Positions 34,901 through 43,276 are shown, counted from the stretch's first letter. The stretch: DNA of 64,000 nt from Streptomyces chromofuscus (GCF_015160875.1 NZ_CP063374.1:1116001-1180000); one strand, 5' to 3'. A program made the numbers and translations. Notes: generated from the letters alone by a model not told the origin.

Positions 34901-35108
34901 GGGCTCCTCCAGGTGAGGTGGTCGAGGACGGGCGGTGGCTCCGGGGGCACCGCGTACCGCCGCAGACGCGGCGAAAACCTCCCCGGCCCCCCGCACGCCG
35001 AGTCACGCACGCCCACGCTCCGGACGTCACGGGGGCAGACGTGCGCGGGTCCGCGCGTGCGCCGGTTCACGTACCGGGTGGCACGTACGCGTGTCGCGCC
35101 CGCGGAGG

Positions 35109-36053
35109 TCACGTGTGGACCAGCTTCCGTACGGCAGCCGCCACGTCCTGGGCGGTGACGTCGTCCCGGCCGAGCAGGGCGGCCGGGACGCGGTAGGGGC
35201 CCCGGTGCTCGGGAGCCGGCGCCGGGGGCAGGAGCGAGACGACCGGCGTGCCGTTGGCCGCGGCGAGGTGGACCGCTCCGGCGGCCCCGGCCACGACGAC
35301 GTCCGCGGCCCGCAGCACGCCGGACAGCCGCCGCGCGTCGGTACGGCCCCCGAGGTCGACCGCCGTGCCGCCGCTGACGTACCCGGTCAGCGCGGACTCC
35401 CGCGGACCGCCGGTGACGACGACCCGGTGCCCGGCGTCGGCGAGCAGCGCGACCGACTCCGCGTACCGGTCCGGCGCACAGGGTTCCCCGTCCCCCGATC
35501 CTCCCGGGTGGACGACGACGTAGGGGCCGTTGCCGGTGAGGCCGACGGTGTCCGGCGGGGGCACCACCCGCAGCCGTCCGTCGTCCCCGGCCCTGGGCGT
35601 GAAGCCCATGGCCGCGGCCGTGTCGAGGGCGGCGTCGACGTCGTGCCCGCCCGGCGGCCGCGTGCCGTCGCGCCCGTCGGCACCGATGCGGGGCACCCGC
35701 GCCTCGCGGAGGAGTCGCACGGCGGGCAGCGCGCTCTGCCCGTAGGGGGCGAGGACGAGCGCCACGTCGTAGGCCTCGGCCCGCAGGCGCCGGAGGAGGG
35801 CGCCCTCGTCCGGCGGTTCCCCGGCGGGCCCGTCGGCGCCGTCGGACGCGCGGGGCGCCTCGCGCGCGGTCCCGTCGGACGGCGCCTGTCGAACGATCAC
35901 CTCGTCGACGTGCGGCAGCAGCCGCGCGGCGGGCGCGCCACCCGGTGTGCACAGCAGGGTCACCCGGTCGGCCCGCGCGGCCACGGCGCGCACGGCCGGT
36001 CCGGCCAGCAGCACGCCGCCGAAGCCGTCGAGACGCACGACGAGGGCCTTCAC
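35109..36053 (-). CDS. Family 9 glycosyltransferase (heptosyltransferase-like), diverged
   Basis: The 314-residue GT9 protein begins MKALVVRLDGFGGVLLAGPAVRAVA and has YVVVHPGGSGDGEPCAPDRYAES and a C-terminal VVAGAAGAVHLAAANGTPVVSLLPPAP. In the last block the usual GDTGxxHLA acidic residue is replaced (AGAAGAVHLA), and the N-terminal GDxLL is GGVLL, so it is the most diverged of the three GT9 proteins and may use another donor. A Gly/Asp/Ala-rich insertion lies around residues 58-85. GTG start at 36053 follows GGGGGAG. It lies between the SDR gene and the GT2 pair. Confidence 0.82.
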   Translation of the reverse strand: MKALVVRLDGFGGVLLAGPAVRAVAARADRVTLLCTPGGAPAARLLPHVDEVIVRQAPSDGTAREAPRASDGADGPAGEPPDEGALLRRLRAEAYDVALVLAPYGQSALPAVRLLREARVPRIGADGRDGTRPPGGHDVDAALDTAAAMGFTPRAGDDGRLRVVPPPDTVGLTGNGPYVVVHPGGSGDGEPCAPDRYAESVALLADAGHRVVVTGGPRESALTGYVSGGTAVDLGGRTDARRLSGVLRAADVVVAGAAGAVHLAAANGTPVVSLLPPAPAPEHRGPYRVPAALLGRDDVTAQDVAAAVRKLVHT

Positions 36054-36083
36054 CGCGACCGCTCCCCCGGCTCCCGGCGCGGT

Positions 36084-37151
36084 TCACCAGCAGCACGCAT
36101 GCCGGGTGCCTCCTTCGGGAAGGGGCGACGGGCCGCCCGTCCGCTCGCGCCCGCCCGCTCCCTGCCGCCCGCCCGCGACGTGGGCGATCGTCCGCTTGAA
36201 ACCTTCCTCCCAGGACACCCTGGGCATCCAGCCGAACAGCTCGCAGGCGAAGGACGGGTCGGGCCGCCGCCGGGCGCGGTCGGGGGCATGAGCCGTACCG
36301 AACCGCAGGTCCGCGCGGGAACCCGTCAGATCGATCACCCGGCGGGCGATCTCCTGCACGGTCGTCTCGTCCCCGCCGCCGATGTCGACGGGCCGCAGGG
36401 ACCTGCTCGCGGCCACCCGGAGCACGCCGTCGACCACGTCGTCGACGTAGCACAGGGAGCGAGCGCCGGTGCCGTCGTCCGTGACGATGACCGGTCCGCC
36501 CGTGAGGGCCTGCTCGACGAAGGCCGGGATCGACTGCGGGTCGTCCGTCCGCATCCGCGGGCCATAGGTGTCGAACAGGCGCACGATCCCGGCGTCCGTG
36601 CCGTGGGCGGTGGCGTAGGCGGCGGTCAGGGCCTCGGAGAAGCGCTTGGCCACGTCGTACACCTCGCACGGCCCGTCGGGACCGGCGTCACCCCGCACCT
36701 CCTGCGGTCGGGGCACGCCGAGGGGGTCCCCGTGCACCCGCCCCGCCGAGGCGAGCAGGAACCGCGCCCCGGCCCGGTCCGCGACGGCCAGCGCGTTGCG
36801 GGTGCCGAGGCCGGCGGTGTCGAGCACGTCCAGCGGCCGGTCCCGGCAGTCCGCCGGTGAGGCGGGGCCCGCGCAGTGCAGTACCAGGTCGTAGGGGCCG
36901 GCCAGGGCGTCCGGAGCGCCGGGGTCCGCCACGTCGAGCTGCAGCAAACGGAAGCCCGGACGGCCGGCGAGGTGCCGCACGTGGTCGGCCGACCCGGACG
37001 ACAGGTTGTCCACGCAGTCGACGCCGACACCGCCGTCGAGCAGGCGTTCGCACAGGTGCGAGCCGAGGAATCCGGCCCCGCCGGTCACCAGGGCCCGCTT
37101 CCAGCCGGGCCGCGCAGTCGACATCGCCGAGAACGTCATCGTCGTCGTCAT
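36084..37151 (-). CDS. NAD-dependent SDR, UXS-like paralogue with altered active site
   Basis: The 355-residue extended SDR is a paralogue of the gene at 19407-20372. It keeps GGAGFLGS (24-31), Tyr165/Lys169 (YDVAK) and RSLCYVDD. However, where the first protein has S-T-S-E (124-127) this one has S-A-G-R (135-138), so the catalytic Thr and Glu of the decarboxylase are missing. It may be an epimerase or reductase acting on a different nucleotide sugar (possibly the missing heptose epimerase), or be catalytically impaired. It leads the leftward arm (SDR, GT9, GT2, GT2). ATG 37151 follows GGAAGG. The C-terminal 30 residues are low-complexity. Confidence 0.82.
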   Translation of the reverse strand: MTTTMTFSAMSTARPGWKRALVTGGAGFLGSHLCERLLDGGVGVDCVDNLSSGSADHVRHLAGRPGFRLLQLDVADPGAPDALAGPYDLVLHCAGPASPADCRDRPLDVLDTAGLGTRNALAVADRAGARFLLASAGRVHGDPLGVPRPQEVRGDAGPDGPCEVYDVAKRFSEALTAAYATAHGTDAGIVRLFDTYGPRMRTDDPQSIPAFVEQALTGGPVIVTDDGTGARSLCYVDDVVDGVLRVAASRSLRPVDIGGGDETTVQEIARRVIDLTGSRADLRFGTAHAPDRARRRPDPSFACELFGWMPRVSWEEGFKRTIAHVAGGRQGAGGRERTGGPSPLPEGGTRHACCW

Positions 37152-37597
37152 CAGCTCGACCTTCCTTCCGCCGACGAGGCCGAAGACCCCGTTCGGAAGA
37201 CCCCCTGCCGAAGACCACTCACCGAAGGCCTCCTGCCGCGGTCGCCTGTCGGGGACTCCCGGCCGGGGCCGCCCCTGGTGCGCCACTCCCGGCGGCGGCC
37301 CGAGTGCCCCACCGGCCCGCTTTCATATTCGGCCGCCCGCCACTGCCGTGCCACACGAAGCTGCGTTTGACACGGCGCCCCACGCGCCCTGGCCGGCGCC
37401 GAAACGGCCGCGCCCCGACACCGACGGTCCCGAGGCCCGAAGTCCCGACGCAGCTCACGACGGCCCCACCCCGCGCTCCCGACGCCCGTTCTCCCACCCG
37501 TTCTCACCCGGTCGGCTCCCGGTCACCCCTGCGGACATCACCGTCTGGCGCCCTTCTCCCGCGCACTGCCACAGTTGACGTGACCTCAGAGCAATAG
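37152..37597. other. Intergenic region, C-rich on the + strand, no gene seen
   Basis: This 446-bp stretch must contain the promoter of the leftward arm starting at 37151. The + strand is C-rich (33 C against 13 G in 37441-37500). TTGACG (37575-37580) resembles a -35 but no suitable -10 follows. No convincing frame or stable hairpin was found. Confidence 0.55.
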
Positions 37598-37972
37598 GTG
37601 AGGCACCGTCGGAAGCGGAAGCGAGACGGATCGGGCAGAACGTTCATCGCGGCTCTCACCGCGCTCGGTGCGCCGGTCGGTGCCGCCCTGGCGGGGCCGC
37701 ACCGGCCGGCGCCGCCGCGGACGGCACCCGGATCACGCCGGGGCTCGCGGTGGACGGCGCGCCCGAGTACCGCACCGGCCTGACGATCGCCGAGGTGGCG
37801 GACACGATGCGGCGGCTGGGATCGGTGCAGGGGTTCAGTCTGGACGGCGGCGGTTCGTCGACGCTGGTCGCCCGCGCACCGGGGGGCCGGCACCGTCTCC
37901 GTGCGCAACCACCCGAGCGGCGGCGTGGAGCGCCCTGTGCCGAACGGCATCGGGGTGTTCTTCCGCGGCTGA
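37598..37972 (+). pseudogene. Decayed phosphodiester glycosidase (NAGPA-domain) gene
   Basis: GTG 37598 begins a basic signal-peptide-like sequence (MRHRRKRKRDGSGRTFIAAL). In a different frame follows the C-terminal part of a NAGPA/phosphodiester glycosidase domain, YRTGLTIAEVADTMRRLGSV then FSLDGGGSSTLVARA. After a run of six G (37881-37886) the frame must change again to give GTVSVRNHPSGGVERPVPNG and IGVFF. The LDGGGSST and RPVPNGIGVF blocks are hallmark C-terminal motifs. About 200 residues of the normal middle are absent, and two frame changes are needed, so the gene is dead unless both are sequence errors. Confidence 0.7.
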
Positions 37973-37992
37973 CGCGCAAGGCCGCACCGGCC

Positions 37993-38187
37993 TCACGGTT
38001 TGAGGCCGCTCACGATGTCGGCCGTGGCCGTGAGGCCGCTGTGGATGGTCGGGGCGATGCTGGAACCGGCGAGGTAGAAGCCGAGCAGCAGGCAGACGAT
38101 CGCGTGCGTGAGCTTGAGCCCTCCGTTGCGCACGAAGATCACCGCCAGGATGAACAGCAGCAGCACCACAGAGATGGAAATGGCCAT
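37993..38187 (-). CDS. Small two-helix membrane protein
   Basis: The 64-residue protein MAISISVVLLLFILAVIFVR continues with a Gly/His loop and a second helix AIVCLLLGFYLAGSSIAPTI. The sequence pattern (NGGLKLxHAIVCxLLGFYLAxSSIAPTI) recurs in many Streptomyces small membrane proteins as I remember them, but no function is established. GGAGGAGG precedes ATG 38187 on the minus strand, which rules out a longer form. It is probably monocistronic. Confidence 0.8.
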   Translation of the reverse strand: MAISISVVLLLFILAVIFVRNGGLKLTHAIVCLLLGFYLAGSSIAPTIHSGLTATADIVSGLKP

Positions 38188-38314
38188 CGTCAACCTCCTC
38201 CGCCACGTCCGCTTCGCGGCGTTCGGCCGCAAGTGTGGCGTAGCGGAGGGTTCCTCCGGGCGGCTGACCTGTACTCCGAAAGAGTGATGTCCGTGACCGA
38301 CGGACGTGCGAGGC

Positions 38315-39178
38315 CTACGCCCGCTCGTGGGCGTCCAGGAACGCCTCCAGTCCGAGCAGGTCGTCGGTGTTGACGAAGTCGACGTCCGCGGCGAGCAGCT
38401 CGGTCCACAGCGCGTCCCGTTCGGGGCCGGCCAGGTCGGGGGTTGCCCAGAACCGCACCTTCTGCCCGCGCGCGTGCGCGGCCCGCATGATGCCGTGCAG
38501 CTTCTGCCGCTCGGCCGCCGGGAACTCGCCCGCGCCCCGCCAGGTGAAGTTCAGCGTCCAGTTGTCGCTGATCAGCGGGACGAAGGAGGCGGGCGCCGCG
38601 CTGCCGAGGTCGGCCAGCCGGCCGTCGTAGAAGGCGCGGCGTACCGTCTGGGCCTCCATCGGTACGCGCGCCGCCCGGTGGCCGGAGATGACGGCGGTGA
38701 CCGGTCCGGGGAAGACCTTGCCGTGGGCGTACGTGGTGAACAGGTGCCGGTAGCGGCGCAGATGACGGTCGAGTTCGAGGTAGGTCGAGGCGCCCTCGGT
38801 CTTGATGTCGATCAGCAGCTGGAGCGACCCGCGGTGACCGCGGTACACCGAGCCGTGGTTGGCCTTGACGCGGGCGGCGAGGGTGTCGAGGTAGAGGGAC
38901 TCCAGGGTGCGGGCGGGGTCGAGGTCCTCGGGGTCGTGGGCGACGAGGAGCTGGTCGCCGACGAGGTGGATGTCGGCCTCGACGCTGCCGAAGCGGTGGT
39001 CGAGGGCGTCGAGGAGCGGCCGGGGGTGCTCGTAGTCGTTGTGCGCGTGGGCGCGCCACAGGGGCCGGGGGGAGCGCTTCCGGTCGTCGGCCAGCGCGCT
39101 CGCGCCGGGCAGGGCGACCGCGCCCGCGAGGGCGGCGCCGAGGGTGGTGAGGGCTCTGCGGCGGGTGGTGAGGGCCAT
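38315..39178 (-). CDS. Secreted PI-PLC/GDPD-like phosphodiesterase (AIM6-like)
   Basis: The 287-residue protein has a probable Tat signal (TTRRRALTTLGAALAGAVALPG). The mature TIM-barrel-like domain starts RAHAHNDYEHPRPLLDAL, the signature of the AIM6/PI-PLC-X-like group related to glycerophosphodiester phosphodiesterases. It continues with VEADIHLVGDQLLVAHDPEDL (the Glu/Asp/His metal set), LLIDIKTEG and the C-terminal VRFWATPDL and VDFVNTDDL. An exported phosphodiesterase acting on glycerophospho- or inositol-phospho compounds is likely; the exact substrate is open. Start ATG 39178 follows GGGAGGC on the minus strand. Confidence 0.85.
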   Translation of the reverse strand: MALTTRRRALTTLGAALAGAVALPGASALADDRKRSPRPLWRAHAHNDYEHPRPLLDALDHRFGSVEADIHLVGDQLLVAHDPEDLDPARTLESLYLDTLAARVKANHGSVYRGHRGSLQLLIDIKTEGASTYLELDRHLRRYRHLFTTYAHGKVFPGPVTAVISGHRAARVPMEAQTVRRAFYDGRLADLGSAAPASFVPLISDNWTLNFTWRGAGEFPAAERQKLHGIMRAAHARGQKVRFWATPDLAGPERDALWTELLAADVDFVNTDDLLGLEAFLDAHERA

Positions 39179-39310
39179 GCTCTGCCTCCCTGGTGTGGGC
39201 GTTGGACCTCAGCGAGTATGCGATGCGCCGTGGGTCAACTGGCAGATGTGCACGGGTGAGTTGGCCGGACCGCCGCCATGAGTTCACTTCTCCGGCGCAC
39301 GCGCACCGAA

Positions 39311-39336
39311 AAGCCCGCCCCAGGTGGGACGGGCTT
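39311..39336 (-). terminator. Rho-independent terminator of the acyl-CoA dehydrogenase operon
   Basis: AAGCCCG-C-CCC (39311-39321) and GGG-A-CGGGCTT (39326-39336) pair around a 4-base loop with one mismatch. On the minus strand it is followed by TTTTC, and it lies 47 bp beyond the last stop of the leftward operon. Confidence 0.8.
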
Positions 39337-39382
39337 CTCTTGGGGTTTTCGCGCGCGTCGGCCGCGGGTTTCCCGGTGTACG

Positions 39383-40468
39383 TCAGGGGGCCTGAAGGTC
39401 CACCAGTTCGGCCAGGGCGGCGCGGTGGGCGCCCGCGGCGCCGTAGGCGAGCGAGTCCGCCTTCGCCCGCTTCAGATACAGGTGCGCCGGGTGCTCCCAG
39501 GTCATCCCGATACCGCCGTGCAGTTGCAGCGCCTCCTCGGCGGCGCGCACGGCCACGGGCGCGGCGTAGGCCTGCGCGACCGCGACCGAGACGTCCACGT
39601 CCTCGCCGGTCGCCAGCGCGTCCGCCGCGCCGCGTGCGGCGGCCCGCAGGTGGACGACCTCCAGCCACAGCCGGGCGAGCCGGTGCTTGAGCGCCTGGAA
39701 CCCGCCGACGGGCCGGTTGAACTGCTTGCGTTCCTTCAGATAGCGCACGGTCTCGGCCAGCGACCGGTCGGCCAGGCCCAGTTGCTCCGACGCCAGCAGC
39801 CCGGCCGCCGCACGCAGCGCACGTCGTACGGCGGGCTCGGCATCGCCCACCCGCTGTCCCGCGGCGCCCTGGAACAGCACCCGCGCCACGGGCCGCGTCA
39901 GGTCCAGCGACACCTGCGGCACGACCGTCACGGCGCCGGCCTCCACGGCGTACAGCCCGCCGTCGTCCGCGGGCACCAGCAGTACGTCGGCGGCCTGCGC
40001 GTCCGCGATGCCGGTCAACTCGCCGTGCAGGCGACCGTCGTCGAGTCGTACGACGGGGAAGGCGGCGCCGGGGGCAAGGTGCAGGGCGACGGCGACGGCG
40101 CCGACGGTGCGGCCCGACGCCAGCCGGGTGAGCAGTTCGGCGGAGCCGTCGCAGGCCAGCAGCGCCTCGGTGGCGACGACGGCGCTCGTGAGGTACGGGA
40201 CCGGCGCGACCGCCCGCCCCAGCTCCTCCAGGATGACGGCGACTTCGCGGTGCGAGGCCCCCTGCCCGCCCTGGTCCTCCGGGACCAGCAGTCCGGCGAG
40301 GCCCATGCCGTCGGTGAGGAGCTTCCACAGCTCCGCGTCGTGCGGAGTGTCGGACTCGCCGCGGGCGATCACGTCGGGCGCGCCGCAGTGGTCGGTGAGC
40401 AGGTCCCTGACGGCGGCGCGGAGGGCCTGTTCCTCCTCCGAGTAGAGCAGATCGGGCTGTGTGCTCAT
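39383..40468 (-). CDS. Acyl-CoA dehydrogenase (second of a pair)
   Basis: The 361-residue flavoprotein has the N-terminal acyl-CoA dehydrogenase helices (MGLAGLLVPEDQGGQGASHREVAVILEELGRA), a middle beta domain and C-terminal RKQFN-type LKERKQFNRPVGGFQALKHRLA and LQLHGGIGMTWEHPAHLYLKRA. The HGGxGxTWEHP ending and short length fit the second subunit of a two-ACAD pair like those for steroid or branched acyl-CoA, where one subunit can lack the catalytic base. The ATG overlaps the upstream ACAD stop (ATGA), so the two are probably an obligate heteromer. Confidence 0.88.
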   Translation of the reverse strand: MSTQPDLLYSEEEQALRAAVRDLLTDHCGAPDVIARGESDTPHDAELWKLLTDGMGLAGLLVPEDQGGQGASHREVAVILEELGRAVAPVPYLTSAVVATEALLACDGSAELLTRLASGRTVGAVAVALHLAPGAAFPVVRLDDGRLHGELTGIADAQAADVLLVPADDGGLYAVEAGAVTVVPQVSLDLTRPVARVLFQGAAGQRVGDAEPAVRRALRAAAGLLASEQLGLADRSLAETVRYLKERKQFNRPVGGFQALKHRLARLWLEVVHLRAAARGAADALATGEDVDVSVAVAQAYAAPVAVRAAEEALQLHGGIGMTWEHPAHLYLKRAKADSLAYGAAGAHRAALAELVDLQAP

Positions 40469-41646
40469 CGGGCCAGGTCCTTCCAGGCGACGTCCTTGTC
40501 GGTGCGCGGCTCGGCGGGCAGTCCGAGGACGCGTTCGGCGACGATGTTCAGCAGGACCTCGCTGGTCCCGCCCTCGATGCTGTTGCCCTTGGAGCGGAGG
40601 TAGCGGTAGCCGGCGTCGCGGCCGGTGAAGTCCACATGCTCGGGGCGCCGCATCGTCCAGTCGCCGTACAGGAGTCCCTCTTCGCCGAGGAGTTCCACCT
40701 CCAGGCCGCTGATCTCCTGGTTGAGGCGGGCGAAGGCGAGCTTCATGCCGGAGCCCTCGGGGCCGGGCTGGCCCGCGACGAGTTGCTGGCGCAGCCGTTC
40801 GCCGGTGAGCCGGGCGACCTCGGCCTCGACCCAGAGCCCCAGGAGGCGCTGGTGCAGGTCGTGGGTGCGCAGGTCGGGACGTTCGCGCCAGGTCCTGGCG
40901 ACCGGGCCGATCATGCCGCCCTCGCGGGGCAGCCGCATGCCGCCGATGGCGACGCGTTCGTTGTTCAGGGTGGTCTGCGCGACCCGCCAGCCGTCGCCGA
41001 TCCCGCCGAGGCGATGGGCGTCGGGGATGCGGACGTCGGTGAGGAACACCTCGTTGAACTCGGCCTCGCCGGTGATCTGGCGCAGCGGCCGGACGTCGAC
41101 TCCGGGGTCGGTCATGTCGCAGACGAAGTACGTGATGCCCTGGTGCTTGGGCACGTCCGGGTCGGTGCGGGCGATGAGGATGGCCCAGCGGGCGAGATGC
41201 GCGCTGGACGTCCACACCTTCTGCCCGTTCACCACCCACGTGTCGCCCTCACGGACGGCCCGGGTGCCCAGCGCCGCGAGGTCGGACCCGGCGCCGGGCT
41301 CGCTGAACAGCTGGCACCAGACCTCCTCGCCGGTCCACAGGGGCCGCAGGAAGCGCCGCTTCTGCTCCTGCGTGCCGTACTGGAGGATGGTCGGCGCGGC
41401 CATGCCGAGGCCGATGCCGATGCGCCGGGGGTCGTTGTCGGGGGCCGCGGCCGCCTCCAGCTCGGCGTCGACGACGGCCTGGAGGGAGCGCGGGGAGCCC
41501 AGGCCGCCGAGGCCCTCCGGGAAGTGCACCCAGGCGAGTCCCGCGTCGAAGCGGGCCCGCAGGAAGTCCAGCGGGTCGGTGCGGGCCGGCGGGTTCGCGG
41601 CCAGGAACTCCTGGGTGCGCCGGCGCAGTTCGGCGGCGTCGGTCAT
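40465..41646 (-). CDS. Acyl-CoA dehydrogenase (first of a pair)
   Basis: The 393-residue protein carries MFSEPGAGSDLA-type FAD/substrate loop (CQLFSEPGAGSDLAALGTRAV), WVVNGQKVWTSSAHLARW and GTSEVLLNIVAERVLGLP at the C-terminus, where IEGGTSEVLLN marks the FadE-like heterotetrameric ACAD group of actinobacteria. It oxidises an acyl-CoA, with FAD, passing electrons to ETF. Stop and start overlaps (ATGA) link it to the quinone oxidoreductase gene before it and the second ACAD after it. Substrate unknown. Confidence 0.9.
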   Translation of the reverse strand: MTDAAELRRRTQEFLAANPPARTDPLDFLRARFDAGLAWVHFPEGLGGLGSPRSLQAVVDAELEAAAAPDNDPRRIGIGLGMAAPTILQYGTQEQKRRFLRPLWTGEEVWCQLFSEPGAGSDLAALGTRAVREGDTWVVNGQKVWTSSAHLARWAILIARTDPDVPKHQGITYFVCDMTDPGVDVRPLRQITGEAEFNEVFLTDVRIPDAHRLGGIGDGWRVAQTTLNNERVAIGGMRLPREGGMIGPVARTWRERPDLRTHDLHQRLLGLWVEAEVARLTGERLRQQLVAGQPGPEGSGMKLAFARLNQEISGLEVELLGEEGLLYGDWTMRRPEHVDFTGRDAGYRYLRSKGNSIEGGTSEVLLNIVAERVLGLPAEPRTDKDVAWKDLAR

Positions 41647-42608
41647 CGGGTCTCCTCCATCACGACGGCGATCCGGCCCGTGCTGCGGCCGTCCGCCACC
41701 TTCTGCACGGCGGCCGCGGCCTCGCCCAGCGGCACCCGCTCGCTCACCAGCGGCCTGATGGCGCCCCGGGCGGCCAGCTCGGTGAGCTGCTCGTGGCAGT
41801 GCTGGACCAGCTTGGGGTTCTTGGTGTTGTACAGGCCCCAGTGCAGGCCGAGGATCGAGTAGTTCTTGACCAGGGCGTGGTTGAGGGCGGGGTTCGGGAT
41901 CGTGCCGCTCGCGAAGCCGACGACCACGATCCGGCCCTCGAAGGCGACCGTCTTGGCGGACTGCGTGTACGCCTCGCCGCCCACGGGGTCGTAGACCACG
42001 TCGGCGCCCCGGCCTCCGGTGGCCTCCTTCACCGCCGCGACGACGTCGTCGGCACGCCGGTCGATCACGACGTCACAGCCCAGCTCCCGGGCCACGGTGG
42101 CCTTCTGGGCGCCGCCCACGACGCCGATGACCGTGGCGCCGGCCGCCTTGCCGAGCTGGACGGCCGCGCTGCCGACCCCGCCGGCGGCGGCATGCACGAG
42201 CAGCGTCTCGCCGGCCTCCAGCCGGGCCCGCCGGTGCAGGCCGAACCAGCCGGTCTGGTAGCCGATGTGCAGCGCGGCGGCCTCGGCGTCGTCCAGGGCG
42301 TCGGGCGCGGGCAGCAGGGCGGCGGCGTCGGCGACGGCGTACTCGGCGAAACCCCCGTGGGGCAGCGCCGGGTTGGCGATCACCCGGCGGCCGTCCTCGG
42401 TCTCCCCGCAGATCTCCACACCGGGGGTGAAGGGCAGCGGCGGCCGGACCTGGTACTGGCCCCGGCACAGCAGGGCGTCCGGGAAGTTGACGTTCGCGGC
42501 CCGCACCTTCAGCAGGACCTGGCCGTCGCCGGGCGCGGGCGCCGCCACCTCGTTCAGGCGCATCACCTCGCTCGGCTCGCCGTTCTCGTGCACCTGCCAT
42601 GCCTGCAT
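41643..42608 (-). CDS. NADPH:quinone oxidoreductase (MDR family)
   Basis: The 321-residue zinc-independent medium-chain dehydrogenase has MQAWQVHENGEPSEVMRL at the start, ANVNFPDALLCRGQYQ, the NADPH loop LLVHAAAGGVGSAAVQLGKA and VVYDPVGGEAY. There are no structural-zinc cysteines, as in quinone oxidoreductases and related enoyl reductases. It leads the three-gene leftward operon with the two ACADs and may supply a reductase step for their substrate. ATG 42608 follows GGAGG. A palindrome lies near its predicted promoter. Confidence 0.88.
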   Translation of the reverse strand: MQAWQVHENGEPSEVMRLNEVAAPAPGDGQVLLKVRAANVNFPDALLCRGQYQVRPPLPFTPGVEICGETEDGRRVIANPALPHGGFAEYAVADAAALLPAPDALDDAEAAALHIGYQTGWFGLHRRARLEAGETLLVHAAAGGVGSAAVQLGKAAGATVIGVVGGAQKATVARELGCDVVIDRRADDVVAAVKEATGGRGADVVYDPVGGEAYTQSAKTVAFEGRIVVVGFASGTIPNPALNHALVKNYSILGLHWGLYNTKNPKLVQHCHEQLTELAARGAIRPLVSERVPLGEAAAAVQKVADGRSTGRIAVVMEETR

Positions 42609-42654
42609 GCGGGGCCTCCACGGGGGACTGCGTCGTCTGACCGGGTCGCACCGC

Positions 42655-42671
42655 ATACTAAGCGGTCGCTT
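42655..42671 (-). promoter_or_regulatory. Putative operator/promoter of the ACAD operon
   Basis: AAGCG-GT-CGCTT (42660-42671) is a perfect inverted repeat. On the minus strand it is immediately followed by TAGTAT (42660-42655), a good -10, about 47 bases before the start at 42608. No convincing -35 is seen. A TetR-type repressor could bind here. Confidence 0.4.
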
Positions 42672-42696
42672 GCCGATCGGGGAACAGTCGGGTGCG

Positions 42697-43269
42697 TCAC
42701 GCCTGCTTCGGCCGCGCCCGCACGTGCATCCGCTCGCCCTGGGGCCCGAACAGGCTCAGGAACTCCACCGGCCCCTCCCCCGTCGACCCGAACCAGTGCG
42801 GCACCCGGGTGTCGAACTCGGCCGCCTCCCCCGCGACCAGCACCACGTCGTGGTCCCCGAGCACGACGCGCAGCTTCCCGGACATCACGTACAGCCACTC
42901 GTAGCCCTCGTGCGTCCGCGGGGACGGGTCGGCCTGCTGCTGCGGCACGACGATCTTGTAGGCCTGGAGCCCGCCGGGCTGGCGGGTGAGGGGCAGGTAG
43001 GTGCGTCCGTGCCGCACGATCGGCTTGGCCCGTACCCGCGGATCGCTCACCGGCGGCGCACCGACCAGTTCGTCCAGCGGCACCTGATGGGCCTGGGCGA
43101 TCGGCAGCAGCAGCTCCAGGCTGGGCTTGCGCAGGCCCGACTCCAGCCGGGAGAGCGTGCTCACCGAGATGCCGGTGGCCTCGGACAGCCCGGCGAGCGT
43201 CACCTCCCGCTCCTTGCGGATCCGCCGCAGCCTCGGCCCCACACCTGCCAGCACGTCGTCGGTCGTCAT
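42697..43269 (-). CDS. XRE-family regulator with cupin domain
   Basis: The 190-residue protein has an N-terminal helix-turn-helix (about 10-68: RLRRIRKEREVTLAGLSEATGISVSTLSRLESG) and a C-terminal cupin (about 110-185) with HEGYEWLYVMSGKLRVVLGDHDVVL. This is the common XRE-cupin architecture of small-molecule-responsive regulators. It is divergent from the FAD oxidoreductase gene, with only 77 bp between, and probably controls that gene and itself. The ATG at 43269 lies eight bases from a TTGC/GCAA inverted repeat. Confidence 0.92.
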   Translation of the reverse strand: MTTDDVLAGVGPRLRRIRKEREVTLAGLSEATGISVSTLSRLESGLRKPSLELLLPIAQAHQVPLDELVGAPPVSDPRVRAKPIVRHGRTYLPLTRQPGGLQAYKIVVPQQQADPSPRTHEGYEWLYVMSGKLRVVLGDHDVVLVAGEAAEFDTRVPHWFGSTGEGPVEFLSLFGPQGERMHVRARPKQA

Positions 43270-43276
43270 GCCGCCA

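Noticed and set aside
34843..36669. Leftward open frame of 608 codons across the GT9 and SDR genes
   Set aside because: A different frame from both recognised genes, Arg/Gly-rich low-complexity translation with no motif.
16117..37151. Cluster as recent transfer from a Gram-negative LPS locus
   Set aside because: GC content, codon bias, GTG starts and ATGA overlaps match the rest of the window; no mobile element or attachment site borders it.
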